Made by a program: the position numbers and the translations under genes. Source: Aliikangiella marina (GTDB lineage: Bacteria > Pseudomonadota > Gammaproteobacteria > Enterobacterales > Kangiellaceae). Taken from it: DNA of 64,000 nt. Below, one piece after another: positions 53,317 through 61,145 of the stretch. Location of the stretch: NCBI RefSeq assembly GCF_007004765.1, contig NZ_VIKR01000003.1:186001-250000 (forward strand), written 5' to 3'. The notes under the pieces are model-generated. The model searched no databases, was not told the origin of the DNA, and was given only the letters and a program-made list of their open reading frames with translations. Positions within the stretch are counted from its first letter, which is position 1, and each line of letters begins with the position of its first letter.

Positions 53317-53862
53317 ATGCAGGGCTTGATTTACACCATTCTGGCTGACATGGTCATTGATATGAAAGGTATTCCTTTTTGGAACGAAGTCATTCGGGAG
53401 TCTAATGTGGCCTCAAAGGGCGCTTATACGACTGGTGTCCAGTATGATGATGAGGAACTGTTTGCGATTGTTGAGTATTTGGAAAAAGCCCTTGAGTTAC
53501 CGCAGGCAGAAATCATTAAGCTGTATGGTGTACACCTTTTTCCGATTCTTCTGGAAAAAATGCCGGTTGGTTCCCTCGAAATGTCATCAATGAAGCGTTT
53601 CTTGTTGCAGATTGACGAAGTGATTCACAAAGAAGTTAAGCGAGTGAATCCGGATGTGTATTTACCAGAATTTCAGTATATAGACCCAGGTAAAGATGAA
53701 CTTGTGATGTTGTACCGCTCTAAACGCAAGCTATGCCCCTTAAGTGAAGGCTTAATTATTGGCGCGGGGAAACATTTCAATACCGAAGTGACTATTAATC
53801 ATCCAATCTGTATGCATGATGGAGCTGACCATTGTCGGTTAGAAATAATCATGGTCCCGTGA
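53317..53862 (+). CDS. H-NOX heme-based gas sensor (NO sensor)
   Basis: Binds heme and NO (or O2) and transmits the state to its cognate kinase. 181 residues, the stand-alone bacterial H-NOX length. The proximal heme ligand is H104 in FLLQIDEVIHKEV; the heme-propionate motif Y-x-S-x-R is Y133/S135/R137 in LYRSKRK. Three cysteines (C140, C165, C173) with H167/H172 lie where V. cholerae-type H-NOX proteins have a zinc/thiol site, so redox sensing in addition to NO is possible. The gene overlaps into a histidine kinase gene (TGAAATG), the normal partner. First gene of a three-gene signalling operon. Confidence 0.93.
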   Translation: MQGLIYTILADMVIDMKGIPFWNEVIRESNVASKGAYTTGVQYDDEELFAIVEYLEKALELPQAEIIKLYGVHLFPILLEKMPVGSLEMSSMKRFLLQIDEVIHKEVKRVNPDVYLPEFQYIDPGKDELVMLYRSKRKLCPLSEGLIIGAGKHFNTEVTINHPICMHDGADHCRLEIIMVP

Positions 53863-53863
53863 A

Positions 53864-55357
53864 ATGTCTGATAGCGAATATTTAATTGCTTACGAACGTG
53901 AGCGAGCGGCGAGAATATCAGCGGAAAAAATCCTTGATGAGAGAACTCGAGAGCTTTCGTCAAGCATGAACTTAGTGAAATCCCAATTTGAAAACCTAAT
54001 CCTACGCAATAAAAACCTTAACCTCTTAACGTCTGTGATTGGGCTGACTCAACAGCAACTCTCACTCTCTGAATCGTTCGAGCAGTTTATTAACGTACTC
54101 GGTAATACTGCATCAGCCGCGTACGTTATAACTTCGATTAAATTGAGTGGGAAGGAAAAATTTCGTCCCTCAAGACATTATTGGATGAGTCCTGACAAAG
54201 CGGTCAGTATTGTCGGATTAACGCATCAACGGCTCACCCAAGATATTAGTATTGCGCGCCAAGCGTCATTAAAGGGAAAACTGATATGTGTGCGAGAAAA
54301 CGAATATCAATGCGAGACGCGACAATCACTGGTTGAATGCAAATTATTGCAGGGCAGTGTTGCATTTCCAATTCGTCGACAAAATGACATTGTTGCTATC
54401 ATTGAAATTGGCGTCCAATCTTGGAAAGATTTGGAAGACGCTATGTTAAATCAAATTGAGTCGGTCGCGCTTCAGTTTGGCGTCTCACTTGATCGAAGAA
54501 AAGCCGAAAAGCAAAACCAGCTCTACCTCAAAAAGTTAAAAGAAACACTTAAGAATCTGACACAAACCCAGAAACAACTGATTCAATCAGAAAAAATGGC
54601 TTCATTAGGACAGTTATCTGCGGGCGTTGCGCATGAAATCAATAATCCGGTTGCATTTGTATCAAGCAATTTAGCAACGTTAAGTGAATATGCCGAGGTA
54701 TTTAAACAAACCATCAAGCTATACCATCAAGCCGCTGCCAATATGACCGATAACAATGATGCTTTTGAAGCTGTACGACGCTTTGAAGATGAAGAGGGAG
54801 TGGGCGATATCATCGACGATATAGAACCAATGATGACGGATGTTGTTGAAGGTGTTGAGCGTATCAAAAGTATTGCCGATAACTTGAAGTGTTTTGCGAG
54901 AGAGGATGATTCAACTCGAGTTGAAACCGACATTAATCAGTGTATCGAATCAGCGATAAAACTAGTATGGAATAAGATCAAATATAAAGTGCAGCTTGCG
55001 ACGTCGTTTGAACCTTTACCGCTGATCTTTTGCCGTAACACCCAAATAGAACAAGTTGTTATGAATCTATTAATTAACGCCGGCCAAGCTTGCGAGCAGG
55101 ATGGAAAAATATCAGTATCGAGTCGTTTGGTAGACGATAAAATTGAAGTGCGAATTACGGATTCTGGATGTGGTATCGAAAAGAAAAACTTAGAAAGAAT
55201 TTTTGAACCATTTTATACCACAAAGCCTGTAGGAGTCGGTACCGGATTAGGTCTTTCCATCTCTTATGGAATTATTAAAGACCATCATGGAGAAATTTAC
55301 GTCGAGAGTAATCTCGGTGAAGGTTCCACATTTATTATTTTATTACCTACAATATAG
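53864..55357 (+). CDS. GAF-domain histidine kinase partnered with H-NOX
   Basis: 497 residues, soluble. N-terminal coiled coil (1-50), a GAF-like sensor domain (about 55-210), a coiled linker (KKLKETLKNLTQTQKQLIQSEKMASLGQL), HisKA box VAHEINNP with H257, and an HATPase_c domain with N-box MNLLINAGQACE, DSGCGI and GTGLGLSIS. This is the NtrB-like kinase type that often pairs with sigma-54 activators. In Shewanella and Vibrio, NO-bound H-NOX inhibits such kinases (HnoK). Start codon one base after the H-NOX stop; followed by its probable regulator. Confidence 0.93.
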   Translation: MSDSEYLIAYERERAARISAEKILDERTRELSSSMNLVKSQFENLILRNKNLNLLTSVIGLTQQQLSLSESFEQFINVLGNTASAAYVITSIKLSGKEKFRPSRHYWMSPDKAVSIVGLTHQRLTQDISIARQASLKGKLICVRENEYQCETRQSLVECKLLQGSVAFPIRRQNDIVAIIEIGVQSWKDLEDAMLNQIESVALQFGVSLDRRKAEKQNQLYLKKLKETLKNLTQTQKQLIQSEKMASLGQLSAGVAHEINNPVAFVSSNLATLSEYAEVFKQTIKLYHQAAANMTDNNDAFEAVRRFEDEEGVGDIIDDIEPMMTDVVEGVERIKSIADNLKCFAREDDSTRVETDINQCIESAIKLVWNKIKYKVQLATSFEPLPLIFCRNTQIEQVVMNLLINAGQACEQDGKISVSSRLVDDKIEVRITDSGCGIEKKNLERIFEPFYTTKPVGVGTGLGLSISYGIIKDHHGEIYVESNLGEGSTFIILLPTI

Positions 55358-55381
55358 TTAAAGTTATTTTTGGGAAGAGTC

Positions 55382-56794
55382 ATGAAAAGTGTGATTTATG
55401 TTGTTGATGATGAAAGAGCAGTGCTTGATGCGATGAAGCGTTGTTTAAGAAAAATAGACGCTGAATTTCACTTCTTTGAAAGCCCCATTAAAGCTGTGGA
55501 ATCGGCAAATGACCTGCCGCCAAACATCGTCATCACCGACCAAAGAATGCCTTTTATGACGGGCACTGAAATGTTAGCCAATCTGCGTGAAAAAGGCTTT
55601 GATTTTACGGCGATATTAGTGAGCGCATTTAATGATTTTAACGATGTCGCTGGAGCCTTTAACCGTGGATTAATTCAAAAGTACGCAGCTAAACCTTGGG
55701 ATCAGCAAGAAATACGTGATGTCGTTAATCATGCGCTGCAAGAGCCAAAACAAGCAAAAATCCCTGCTAAAGCGTCCAGTTCTGGTTTCCATGGGATCAT
55801 AAGTGAACATCCCAGTATGGCAAAAACATTCGAATACATTCGTAAAGCATCAGGCGCGAACATTCCGGTATTTGTTACGGGTGAAACCGGAACTGGTAAG
55901 GAGCTCGCAGCGAGAGTATTTCACCTTGAAGGCATGCGAAGTAGCAAACCCTTTATTGCAGTTAACTGCGCAAATTTTTCTGAGACATTAATGGAATCGC
56001 AGCTATTCGGTCATGTCAAAGGGGCTTTTACAGGAGCGGTTAGTAATCAGGCTGGGCTGTTGGAAAATGCAGAAGATGGCGTGTTGTTTTTAGATGAGAT
56101 TACTTGTTTGCCACTCACCCTACAAGCTAAATTATTGCGAGTCTTACAAGAAAGAGAATTCAGCCCGATAGGGTCTCATTCAGTAAAAAAGTTTTTAGCG
56201 CAAATAGTGTCGGCATCTTCGACGCCATTACAAGAAGCGGTAGAGCGCGGTGAATTTCGTGAAGATCTTTACTATCGCCTCAACGTAATTTCTGTTGGTC
56301 TCCCGCCACTTAGAGAACGAGGAGAGGACATTCTGTTACTCGCCAAGCATTTTGTAAAAAGGTTTAATGCAGAGTTGGGCAAACATATTGATGGTTTTAC
56401 GCCTGCAGCAGAGGAAAAGCTCATGCAATACCATTGGCCGGGTAACGTTCGGCAATTACAAAACCTGTTGCACGGCGTCGTCGTACTCAATGAGGGGCCA
56501 TTGATTGATGCCAATGCGATCAATGTGGATATCCAATGCGACTTTGAGGAGCTAGAACAGCGTGTTGCAGCCTCAATTGAGCCTCAGGACAACCAACAGA
56601 ATACCACTGAAAGCGCCAGCCAAGTACCGCATAAGTCAGAAATAAAGCCGCTATGGCTATCAGAAAAAGAATCCATCGAAGCCGCGATTAATGCATTTGA
56701 AGGCAATATTCCGAGGGCGGCTGCTGCGCTAGAAGTGAGCCCTTCGACGCTATATCGAAAAATTCAAAGTTGGAAAAAAAATAAAGGTAGTTAG
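55382..56794 (+). CDS. NtrC-family sigma-54-dependent response regulator
   Basis: 470 residues from ATG 55382 (GGGAAG RBS; a TTG at 55370 is unsupported). Receiver (1-115) with D9/D10 and phospho-acceptor D53; AAA+ domain with Walker A GETGTGKE (167-174), the sigma-54-contacting GAFTGA loop at 214-219, and ERGEDILLLAKHF plus PGNVRQLQN; a C-terminal Fis-type helix-turn-helix (NIPRAAAALEVSPSTLYRKIQSW). It is the only bacterial enhancer-binding protein in the window, and the next two downstream promoters are of the sigma-54 type, so it is their likely activator. Confidence 0.95.
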   Translation: MKSVIYVVDDERAVLDAMKRCLRKIDAEFHFFESPIKAVESANDLPPNIVITDQRMPFMTGTEMLANLREKGFDFTAILVSAFNDFNDVAGAFNRGLIQKYAAKPWDQQEIRDVVNHALQEPKQAKIPAKASSSGFHGIISEHPSMAKTFEYIRKASGANIPVFVTGETGTGKELAARVFHLEGMRSSKPFIAVNCANFSETLMESQLFGHVKGAFTGAVSNQAGLLENAEDGVLFLDEITCLPLTLQAKLLRVLQEREFSPIGSHSVKKFLAQIVSASSTPLQEAVERGEFREDLYYRLNVISVGLPPLRERGEDILLLAKHFVKRFNAELGKHIDGFTPAAEEKLMQYHWPGNVRQLQNLLHGVVVLNEGPLIDANAINVDIQCDFEELEQRVAASIEPQDNQQNTTESASQVPHKSEIKPLWLSEKESIEAAINAFEGNIPRAAAALEVSPSTLYRKIQSWKKNKGS

Positions 56795-56813
56795 ACTTTA
56801 TCGATAATTTGGA

Positions 56814-56845
56814 TTGCAAAATGAAAAGCAATTTTCATTTTGCAA
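56814..56845. promoter_or_regulatory. 32-bp palindromic upstream activator site (UAS 1) of galU
   Basis: Perfect 14-bp arms, TTGCAAAATGAAAA and its complement, around a 4-bp centre. It lies 41 bp before the -24 element, within the usual range for NtrC-type enhancers. A second related 32-bp element lies before the next sigma-54 promoter. No T-run follows it, so a simple terminator is less likely. Confidence 0.72.
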
Positions 56846-56886
56846 AAAACATAATGACTATGCTACTAAATCCCTTGCCTTAAAGC

Positions 56887-56902
56887 TGGCATGCTTCCTG
56901 CT
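56887..56902 (+). promoter_or_regulatory. sigma-54 (-24/-12) promoter of galU
   Basis: TGGCATGCTTCCTGCT fits the consensus TGGCAC-N5-TTGCW with GG and GC exactly 10 bp apart; one mismatch in each box. About 78 bp upstream of the galU ATG. Confidence 0.75.
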
Positions 56903-56979
56903 CCCTAGATACCAAACGATGTTTTTATGTTAACAACATCAACTGAATCAACTTATGTATCAAAAACGGAGAGCAAGAA

Positions 56980-57918
56980 ATGATTAAAACCGCAGTGATT
57001 CCAGTAGCAGGAATGGGGACGAGAATGTTGCCAGCAACCAAGTCGATCCCAAAAGAGATGTTGCCGCTTGCTGACAAACCATTGGTTCACTTCATCGTTC
57101 AGGAATGCGTCGATGCAGGTATTGAGCACATAGTTTTTGTCTCTCATCCTTCTAAAACCGCCCTAGAAAACTACTTTCATCGCAATTTTGAGCTAGAAGC
57201 GAAGCTGGAGTCCGGCAAGCGCCAAAAGACGCTACGAGTTGTGAGTGGCGGAGATTGGGAAAATATTCAAATCACTTTTACGTTTCAAAATCAACCACTG
57301 GGGCTGGGGCACGCAGTTTTCTGCGCGCGAGAGGTGCTGGCGGACGAACCATTCGCGGTAATCCTTCCTGATGTTTTGCTACCTTCATCGCAAAAAGAAT
57401 CGTCGAGTAATATTCTCGCAGAGATGATATACCGGAACCAAGCGACAGGCGCGAGTCAAATATTAGTAGAACCTGTTGACCAAGAATCAGTTGAAAAGTA
57501 TGGCGTCATCGCGGGAGAATTCTTGGGTGATGAGAACTCGCAATCAATATTGATGAGCGATATTGTAGAAAAACCGAATAAAAACGAGGCTCCCTCTAAT
57601 TTAGCCGTTGTCGGTCGTTACGTATTTAACCACTCTATCTGGAAGCATTTGGCCCGGACTGAACCGGGAGTTGGGGGTGAAATTCAATTAACGGATGCGA
57701 TTAAAACGCTGATTAAGGCCGAATCCGTTCAAGGGTTTAAAATGCTCGGTTCGTCCAGTGATTGTGGTAACAAATTGGGTTACTACAAAGCATTTTTCCG
57801 ACAAGTGATTGCGCAAGATAATTTCGATACCAGTGAGTTTTATGCCTGGGTCCGTACATTTATTGAAAGCCAAAGTCAATCGAGACCCAATCGAAAGCAG
57901 CTAAAGCTTGCGATCTGA
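56980..57918 (+). CDS. galU: UTP-glucose-1-phosphate uridylyltransferase
   Basis: Makes UDP-glucose from UTP and glucose-1-phosphate, the precursor for many exopolysaccharides and for UDP-glucuronate and UDP-galactose. 312 residues, nucleotidyltransferase fold: VIPVAGMGTRMLPATKSIPKEMLPLADKPL (UTP site), QNQPLGLGHAVFCA, AVILPDVLL and the PGVGGEIQLTDAI catalytic segment. Placed directly after the sigma-54 activator and behind a sigma-54 promoter, so precursor supply is likely coupled to the polysaccharide operon. Confidence 0.96.
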   Translation: MIKTAVIPVAGMGTRMLPATKSIPKEMLPLADKPLVHFIVQECVDAGIEHIVFVSHPSKTALENYFHRNFELEAKLESGKRQKTLRVVSGGDWENIQITFTFQNQPLGLGHAVFCAREVLADEPFAVILPDVLLPSSQKESSSNILAEMIYRNQATGASQILVEPVDQESVEKYGVIAGEFLGDENSQSILMSDIVEKPNKNEAPSNLAVVGRYVFNHSIWKHLARTEPGVGGEIQLTDAIKTLIKAESVQGFKMLGSSSDCGNKLGYYKAFFRQVIAQDNFDTSEFYAWVRTFIESQSQSRPNRKQLKLAI

Positions 57919-57940
57919 CAGCTAAGATAACTCCGCCCTT

Positions 57941-57965
57941 TAGCCGCATTTGCGGCTATTTTTTT
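57941..57965 (+). terminator. intrinsic terminator after galU
   Basis: Stem TAGCCGC/GCGGCTA with ATTT loop and seven T's. Its T-run touches the second upstream activator-like element, so galU and the STAS operon are separate transcription units. Confidence 0.88.
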
Positions 57966-57995
57966 GCAATTTTGAACTCGCGTTGCATTTTGCAA
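57964..57995. promoter_or_regulatory. second 32-bp upstream activator-like site (UAS 2), before the STAS gene
   Basis: Same length and same end sequences as UAS 1: starts TTGCAA and ends CATTTTGCAA, 22 of 32 positions identical by eye. Less perfectly palindromic. Lies 74 bp before the next -24 element, i.e. 33 bp further out than UAS 1, close to three helical turns. Confidence 0.65.
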
Positions 57996-58069
57996 ATTAC
58001 TGCTAAACACAAAAGCTACAGTCTCACCTATCTTGTTGAAATAAAACAAAATTATCTTTTTTAGAAAGT

Positions 58070-58085
58070 TGGCAAACTAGTTGCA
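58070..58085 (+). promoter_or_regulatory. sigma-54 (-24/-12) promoter of the polysaccharide operon
   Basis: TGGCAAACTAGTTGCA is an almost perfect match to TGGCAC-N5-TTGCA, with the required GG-N10-GC spacing. It predicts a start site near 58096, 32 bp before the STAS gene. Confidence 0.85.
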
Positions 58086-58127
58086 ACTAGATAACTGTGA
58101 ACCACAAAAGTTGTAAAGGAGAGCAGT

Positions 58128-58466
58128 ATGTTAATGACTTATTCGAAATCTCAAAATTTTGAGCGAGTTTGTTTGAGTGATCATTTCACTGACGCCGATG
58201 TCGATAATGTGCGCAATGAACTCGATTGGATTGTCATCAAAGGTGAGAGCAACATTTTGTTAGACCTATCAGGATTAACATCGTTCTCATTCCGAGCGGC
58301 TGCAGTGTTTGAAAGGGTGGCGAAAAAAATAGCATTGAGACGAGGCATGCTGAGCTTGATTTACCCCAAAGACAAAGCATTGACCAAGAAAGTTAAAGCG
58401 CTTGGTTTGCTGTCGACAGGAATGTTTAACAGAGACACTTTTCCAGCAATGCGTCCTAACGCTTAA
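58128..58466 (+). CDS. STAS-domain protein heading the exopolysaccharide operon (SypA-like)
   Basis: 112 residues forming a stand-alone STAS (anti-anti-sigma-like) domain. The central LLDLSGLTSFSFRAAAVFERVAKKIALRRG corresponds to the phospho-switch strand-helix of SpoIIAA-like proteins; the usual DSSG is replaced by FSFR, leaving two serines around residue 50 as phospho-site candidates. In Vibrio fischeri the STAS protein SypA is the first gene of the syp polysaccharide locus and its serine phosphorylation controls biofilm; by position and type this gene could serve the same switch. RBS AGGAGAG precedes the ATG. Confidence 0.8.
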   Translation: MLMTYSKSQNFERVCLSDHFTDADVDNVRNELDWIVIKGESNILLDLSGLTSFSFRAAAVFERVAKKIALRRGMLSLIYPKDKALTKKVKALGLLSTGMFNRDTFPAMRPNA

Positions 58467-58476
58467 GGATCAAAAT

Positions 58477-59634
58477 ATGAATTCTCGTGTTCTGCTTTTA
58501 ATTGTTCTTGGTCTGGTGAGTGGTTGCAGCAACTTAGGCACAGTAACTTACCAATCATTACCGGAAAAGGAATATAAAGAAGTCGAGTTAGCGGCCATGA
58601 TAGCCAATATTCAAAAACCGCAGCGTCCTAAGACAATGAATATTGTTACCGGACCAATGACGATTTCTCCTGGTGATCGAATTATTGTCGATATTTCTCA
58701 AGATGAATACTTCAACGGCGTTTACGAAGTTAATTTGGACGGGACGTTAAGCCTGCCATTTGTGAGTCCATTATTGGTAATCGGAAAGACAATTCATCAA
58801 ATAGAGCGTGAACTGACACAACATTTGATCAATGAGAACATTCTAAAACGATCAAATGCGGTTGTTAGCGCGAGAATCCAGCAATGGTCTGCGATTAGAG
58901 TGCTAGTCTCAGGCGCGGTATTTTCACCGGGTGCTGTGTTGATTAATAATCGAAGTATTGAGCATAAGAGCTATCTGCAAAAACACAAAAATGGTGACGC
59001 TCCGTTTAGTCGTTATTTAACTACCGCAATCCTAAGTGCGGGTGGCGTTCGACCCGATGCGGACTTAACTCGGGTGACGGTCATCAGAAATGGTAAACCA
59101 ATTTCATTAGATATTACCGGTGTGGTTGACGGAAGTCAGTTTCAGGATTTGGCCCTGGTCGCGGGCGACCAGGTCGTTATTCCTTCGTTAGGTATGACAC
59201 AAAACTCGTTGATGCGTCCTTCGCCGATTACACCTCCAGGTTTTCAAATCTTCATCTCAAATTTATCGACACCGGCTGACAATAATGCGGGTGCGGCAAT
59301 CGGTGAGTTATCAAGAAGTATTCCATTTGGCACGCGCTTATTACGAGGACTGATTTCGGCAAACTGTGTTGGCGGAACCGTTTCGACCAATGCATCACGA
59401 GTTGCAATCTTAGTAAGTACCGACCCATTCACCGGTCAAACACGCGTTATTCAGCGGTCGATTGAAGAGCTTGTACGAAATCATAATCGTGACGATTTCA
59501 ATCCTTATTTAATGCCCAATGATGGAATCGCTTGTTATGACTCAAATGTGACTAATGTGAGAGATGTTGCCCGTAGTTTAAGTGATATTTTTAATCCATT
59601 GTCGATTCTATCGAACATTGGAAAAGAGGACTGA
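58477..59634 (+). CDS. polysaccharide export lipoprotein (Wza/SypC-like)
   Basis: Outer-membrane channel component for exopolysaccharide secretion. 385 residues from ATG 58477 (AAGGAT RBS; the longer upstream frame overlaps the STAS gene). Lipobox VSGC with Cys17, then a poly_export domain (ISPGDRIIVDISQDEYFNGVYEVNLDGTLSLPF) and SLBB-type repeats (IRVLVSGAVFSPGAVLI, and the downstream GVRPDADLTRVTVIRNGKPI region). Extra C-terminal part (about 270-385) is of unknown function. Follows the STAS gene by 10 bp. Confidence 0.88.
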   Translation: MNSRVLLLIVLGLVSGCSNLGTVTYQSLPEKEYKEVELAAMIANIQKPQRPKTMNIVTGPMTISPGDRIIVDISQDEYFNGVYEVNLDGTLSLPFVSPLLVIGKTIHQIERELTQHLINENILKRSNAVVSARIQQWSAIRVLVSGAVFSPGAVLINNRSIEHKSYLQKHKNGDAPFSRYLTTAILSAGGVRPDADLTRVTVIRNGKPISLDITGVVDGSQFQDLALVAGDQVVIPSLGMTQNSLMRPSPITPPGFQIFISNLSTPADNNAGAAIGELSRSIPFGTRLLRGLISANCVGGTVSTNASRVAILVSTDPFTGQTRVIQRSIEELVRNHNRDDFNPYLMPNDGIACYDSNVTNVRDVARSLSDIFNPLSILSNIGKED

Positions 59635-59636
59635 TC

Positions 59637-61145
59637 ATGGCGAAGAAAAAGACAAAAGTAAAGCACAGTAAAATTCAAGTAGAGGAAGCGAAACCTAGTC
59701 GTGAATCGACAAAAGCTAACTCAAAAGAAGTTAATTCGCAACAAGCTAAATCCGATGAATCGCAGTTACCGATGTTTAAGCGAGTGCTTCTTTGGTCTCC
59801 GGTCAACCCTAATCGTTGGCCAAGATACACATTAGTTGGATTAGGTTTGATCGGTATTGTTTGGTTTTTAGCGATTTCTTACATCGTTGTAGCGCCGCCG
59901 ACCTATCGCAGTGAGTGGACTTTGGTACTACCTGGAAAGGGCGCTGGTGCGAATGTCAATCTAGTTGATATTGGGCAAACATCCACTTCTGCAGCGTCGC
60001 CCTATTCGAACTCTTCGACAAGTCCGAAAGCAAATTATAAAGCGTTTGCAACAAGCAATGCGGTGCTCAAGAATGCGGCAAGCTCACTTGGTATGACGGT
60101 GTCTGAATTCGGCAAGCCAAGGGTAAAGCTCGTTGACCAAACATCACTACTTTATTTCTCGATTGACGGCCGAACACCTGAGGTTTCGTTGCAGAAAGCG
60201 CAAGCACTGCACAAGGCACTACTTGGACTGCTTGATAAGTTGCGACAAGATGAAATTAATCAACACGAAGGAAGCGCATTGAAAGCACTTGATAGCTATC
60301 GAAACAAACTTGATGACGCGAGCGATCAACTGATTCGTTTTCAATCGGAATCTAACCTAGTGTCAATGGCTCAATTTAATGAACTTGTGATGACCATCGA
60401 GCAATTGAGAAGGGAGAAAACGCAGTCGGTCGCTCTACTCAAAGAGATAGAAGCGAAAGCAAAAAAGCTTCAACAAATTATTGATCTCAATTCGGAGCAA
60501 GCAGCTGACTCATTAGTTTTACAAAACGATAGTGTGTTTCAAAAGTCCATGCAGGAGTTTACTCAAGCACAGCAACGCTATCTGACAGTTCAGTCTAAAT
60601 GGGGTAGTAATCACCCTGAAGTAAAAAAGGCAAAGAACGATTTTATGGCCACTGATCGAACCGTGAAACTGCGATTTAAACGTTTGGTTAATGCCAAGTT
60701 ACCGAAGGAAGCAAGCTTGTTGACGTTAAAAAGTGATGCTACTCGAAATAAGTTGATGAAAGATCTGATTGAATATGATGTATTACAAAAAGGTTTAAAA
60801 GAAAAAGTTGTCACCTTAGAAGAAATCATTAAACGATTAGTGAAAGAAAGAAATGAGTTAACCATACCCGCTTCTAAACTGGACGAGTTGATCAGAAACC
60901 ATCAAGTTGCTGAGGCAATCTTTACTTCTGCACTTGCAAGAACTGATACCACCAAGGCTGATGTATTTGTCTCATATCCTTTAGTCCAGTTACTCGATAC
61001 ACCGAGTTTACCCGAACGACCCCACACGCCTAAAAAGCTATTCGCTTTTGTTGGCGCTTTTTTCAGCACTTTATTTGTTATTTTAGGATTGATGTTGTTA
61101 TGGATCAGAAAGCCATATATCCGCAAAATTTTGAAGAGCGAGTAG
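59637..61145 (+). CDS. Wzz/GNVR chain-length determinant-like protein
   Basis: Inner-membrane polysaccharide co-polymerase, 502 residues. A Lys/Ser-rich cytoplasmic tail (1-58), TM1 about 66-87, a long periplasmic coiled-coil region (about 190-400; KAKKLQQIIDLNSEQAAD and similar), the GNVR-like region and TM2 about 468-490. There is no Walker-type tyrosine kinase domain, so it is of the PCP-1/2b type. Starts two bases after the export gene and its 3' end overlaps the next gene by 46 bp. Confidence 0.85.
   Translation: MAKKKTKVKHSKIQVEEAKPSRESTKANSKEVNSQQAKSDESQLPMFKRVLLWSPVNPNRWPRYTLVGLGLIGIVWFLAISYIVVAPPTYRSEWTLVLPGKGAGANVNLVDIGQTSTSAASPYSNSSTSPKANYKAFATSNAVLKNAASSLGMTVSEFGKPRVKLVDQTSLLYFSIDGRTPEVSLQKAQALHKALLGLLDKLRQDEINQHEGSALKALDSYRNKLDDASDQLIRFQSESNLVSMAQFNELVMTIEQLRREKTQSVALLKEIEAKAKKLQQIIDLNSEQAADSLVLQNDSVFQKSMQEFTQAQQRYLTVQSKWGSNHPEVKKAKNDFMATDRTVKLRFKRLVNAKLPKEASLLTLKSDATRNKLMKDLIEYDVLQKGLKEKVVTLEEIIKRLVKERNELTIPASKLDELIRNHQVAEAIFTSALARTDTTKADVFVSYPLVQLLDTPSLPERPHTPKKLFAFVGAFFSTLFVILGLMLLWIRKPYIRKILKSE

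Noticed and set aside
56814-56845. Palindrome read as the terminator of the activator gene
   Set aside because: It lies 20 bp after the stop and would fold well, but is followed by AAAAAC rather than T's and has a low-GC stem; the recurring related element at 57964 favours a protein-binding site.
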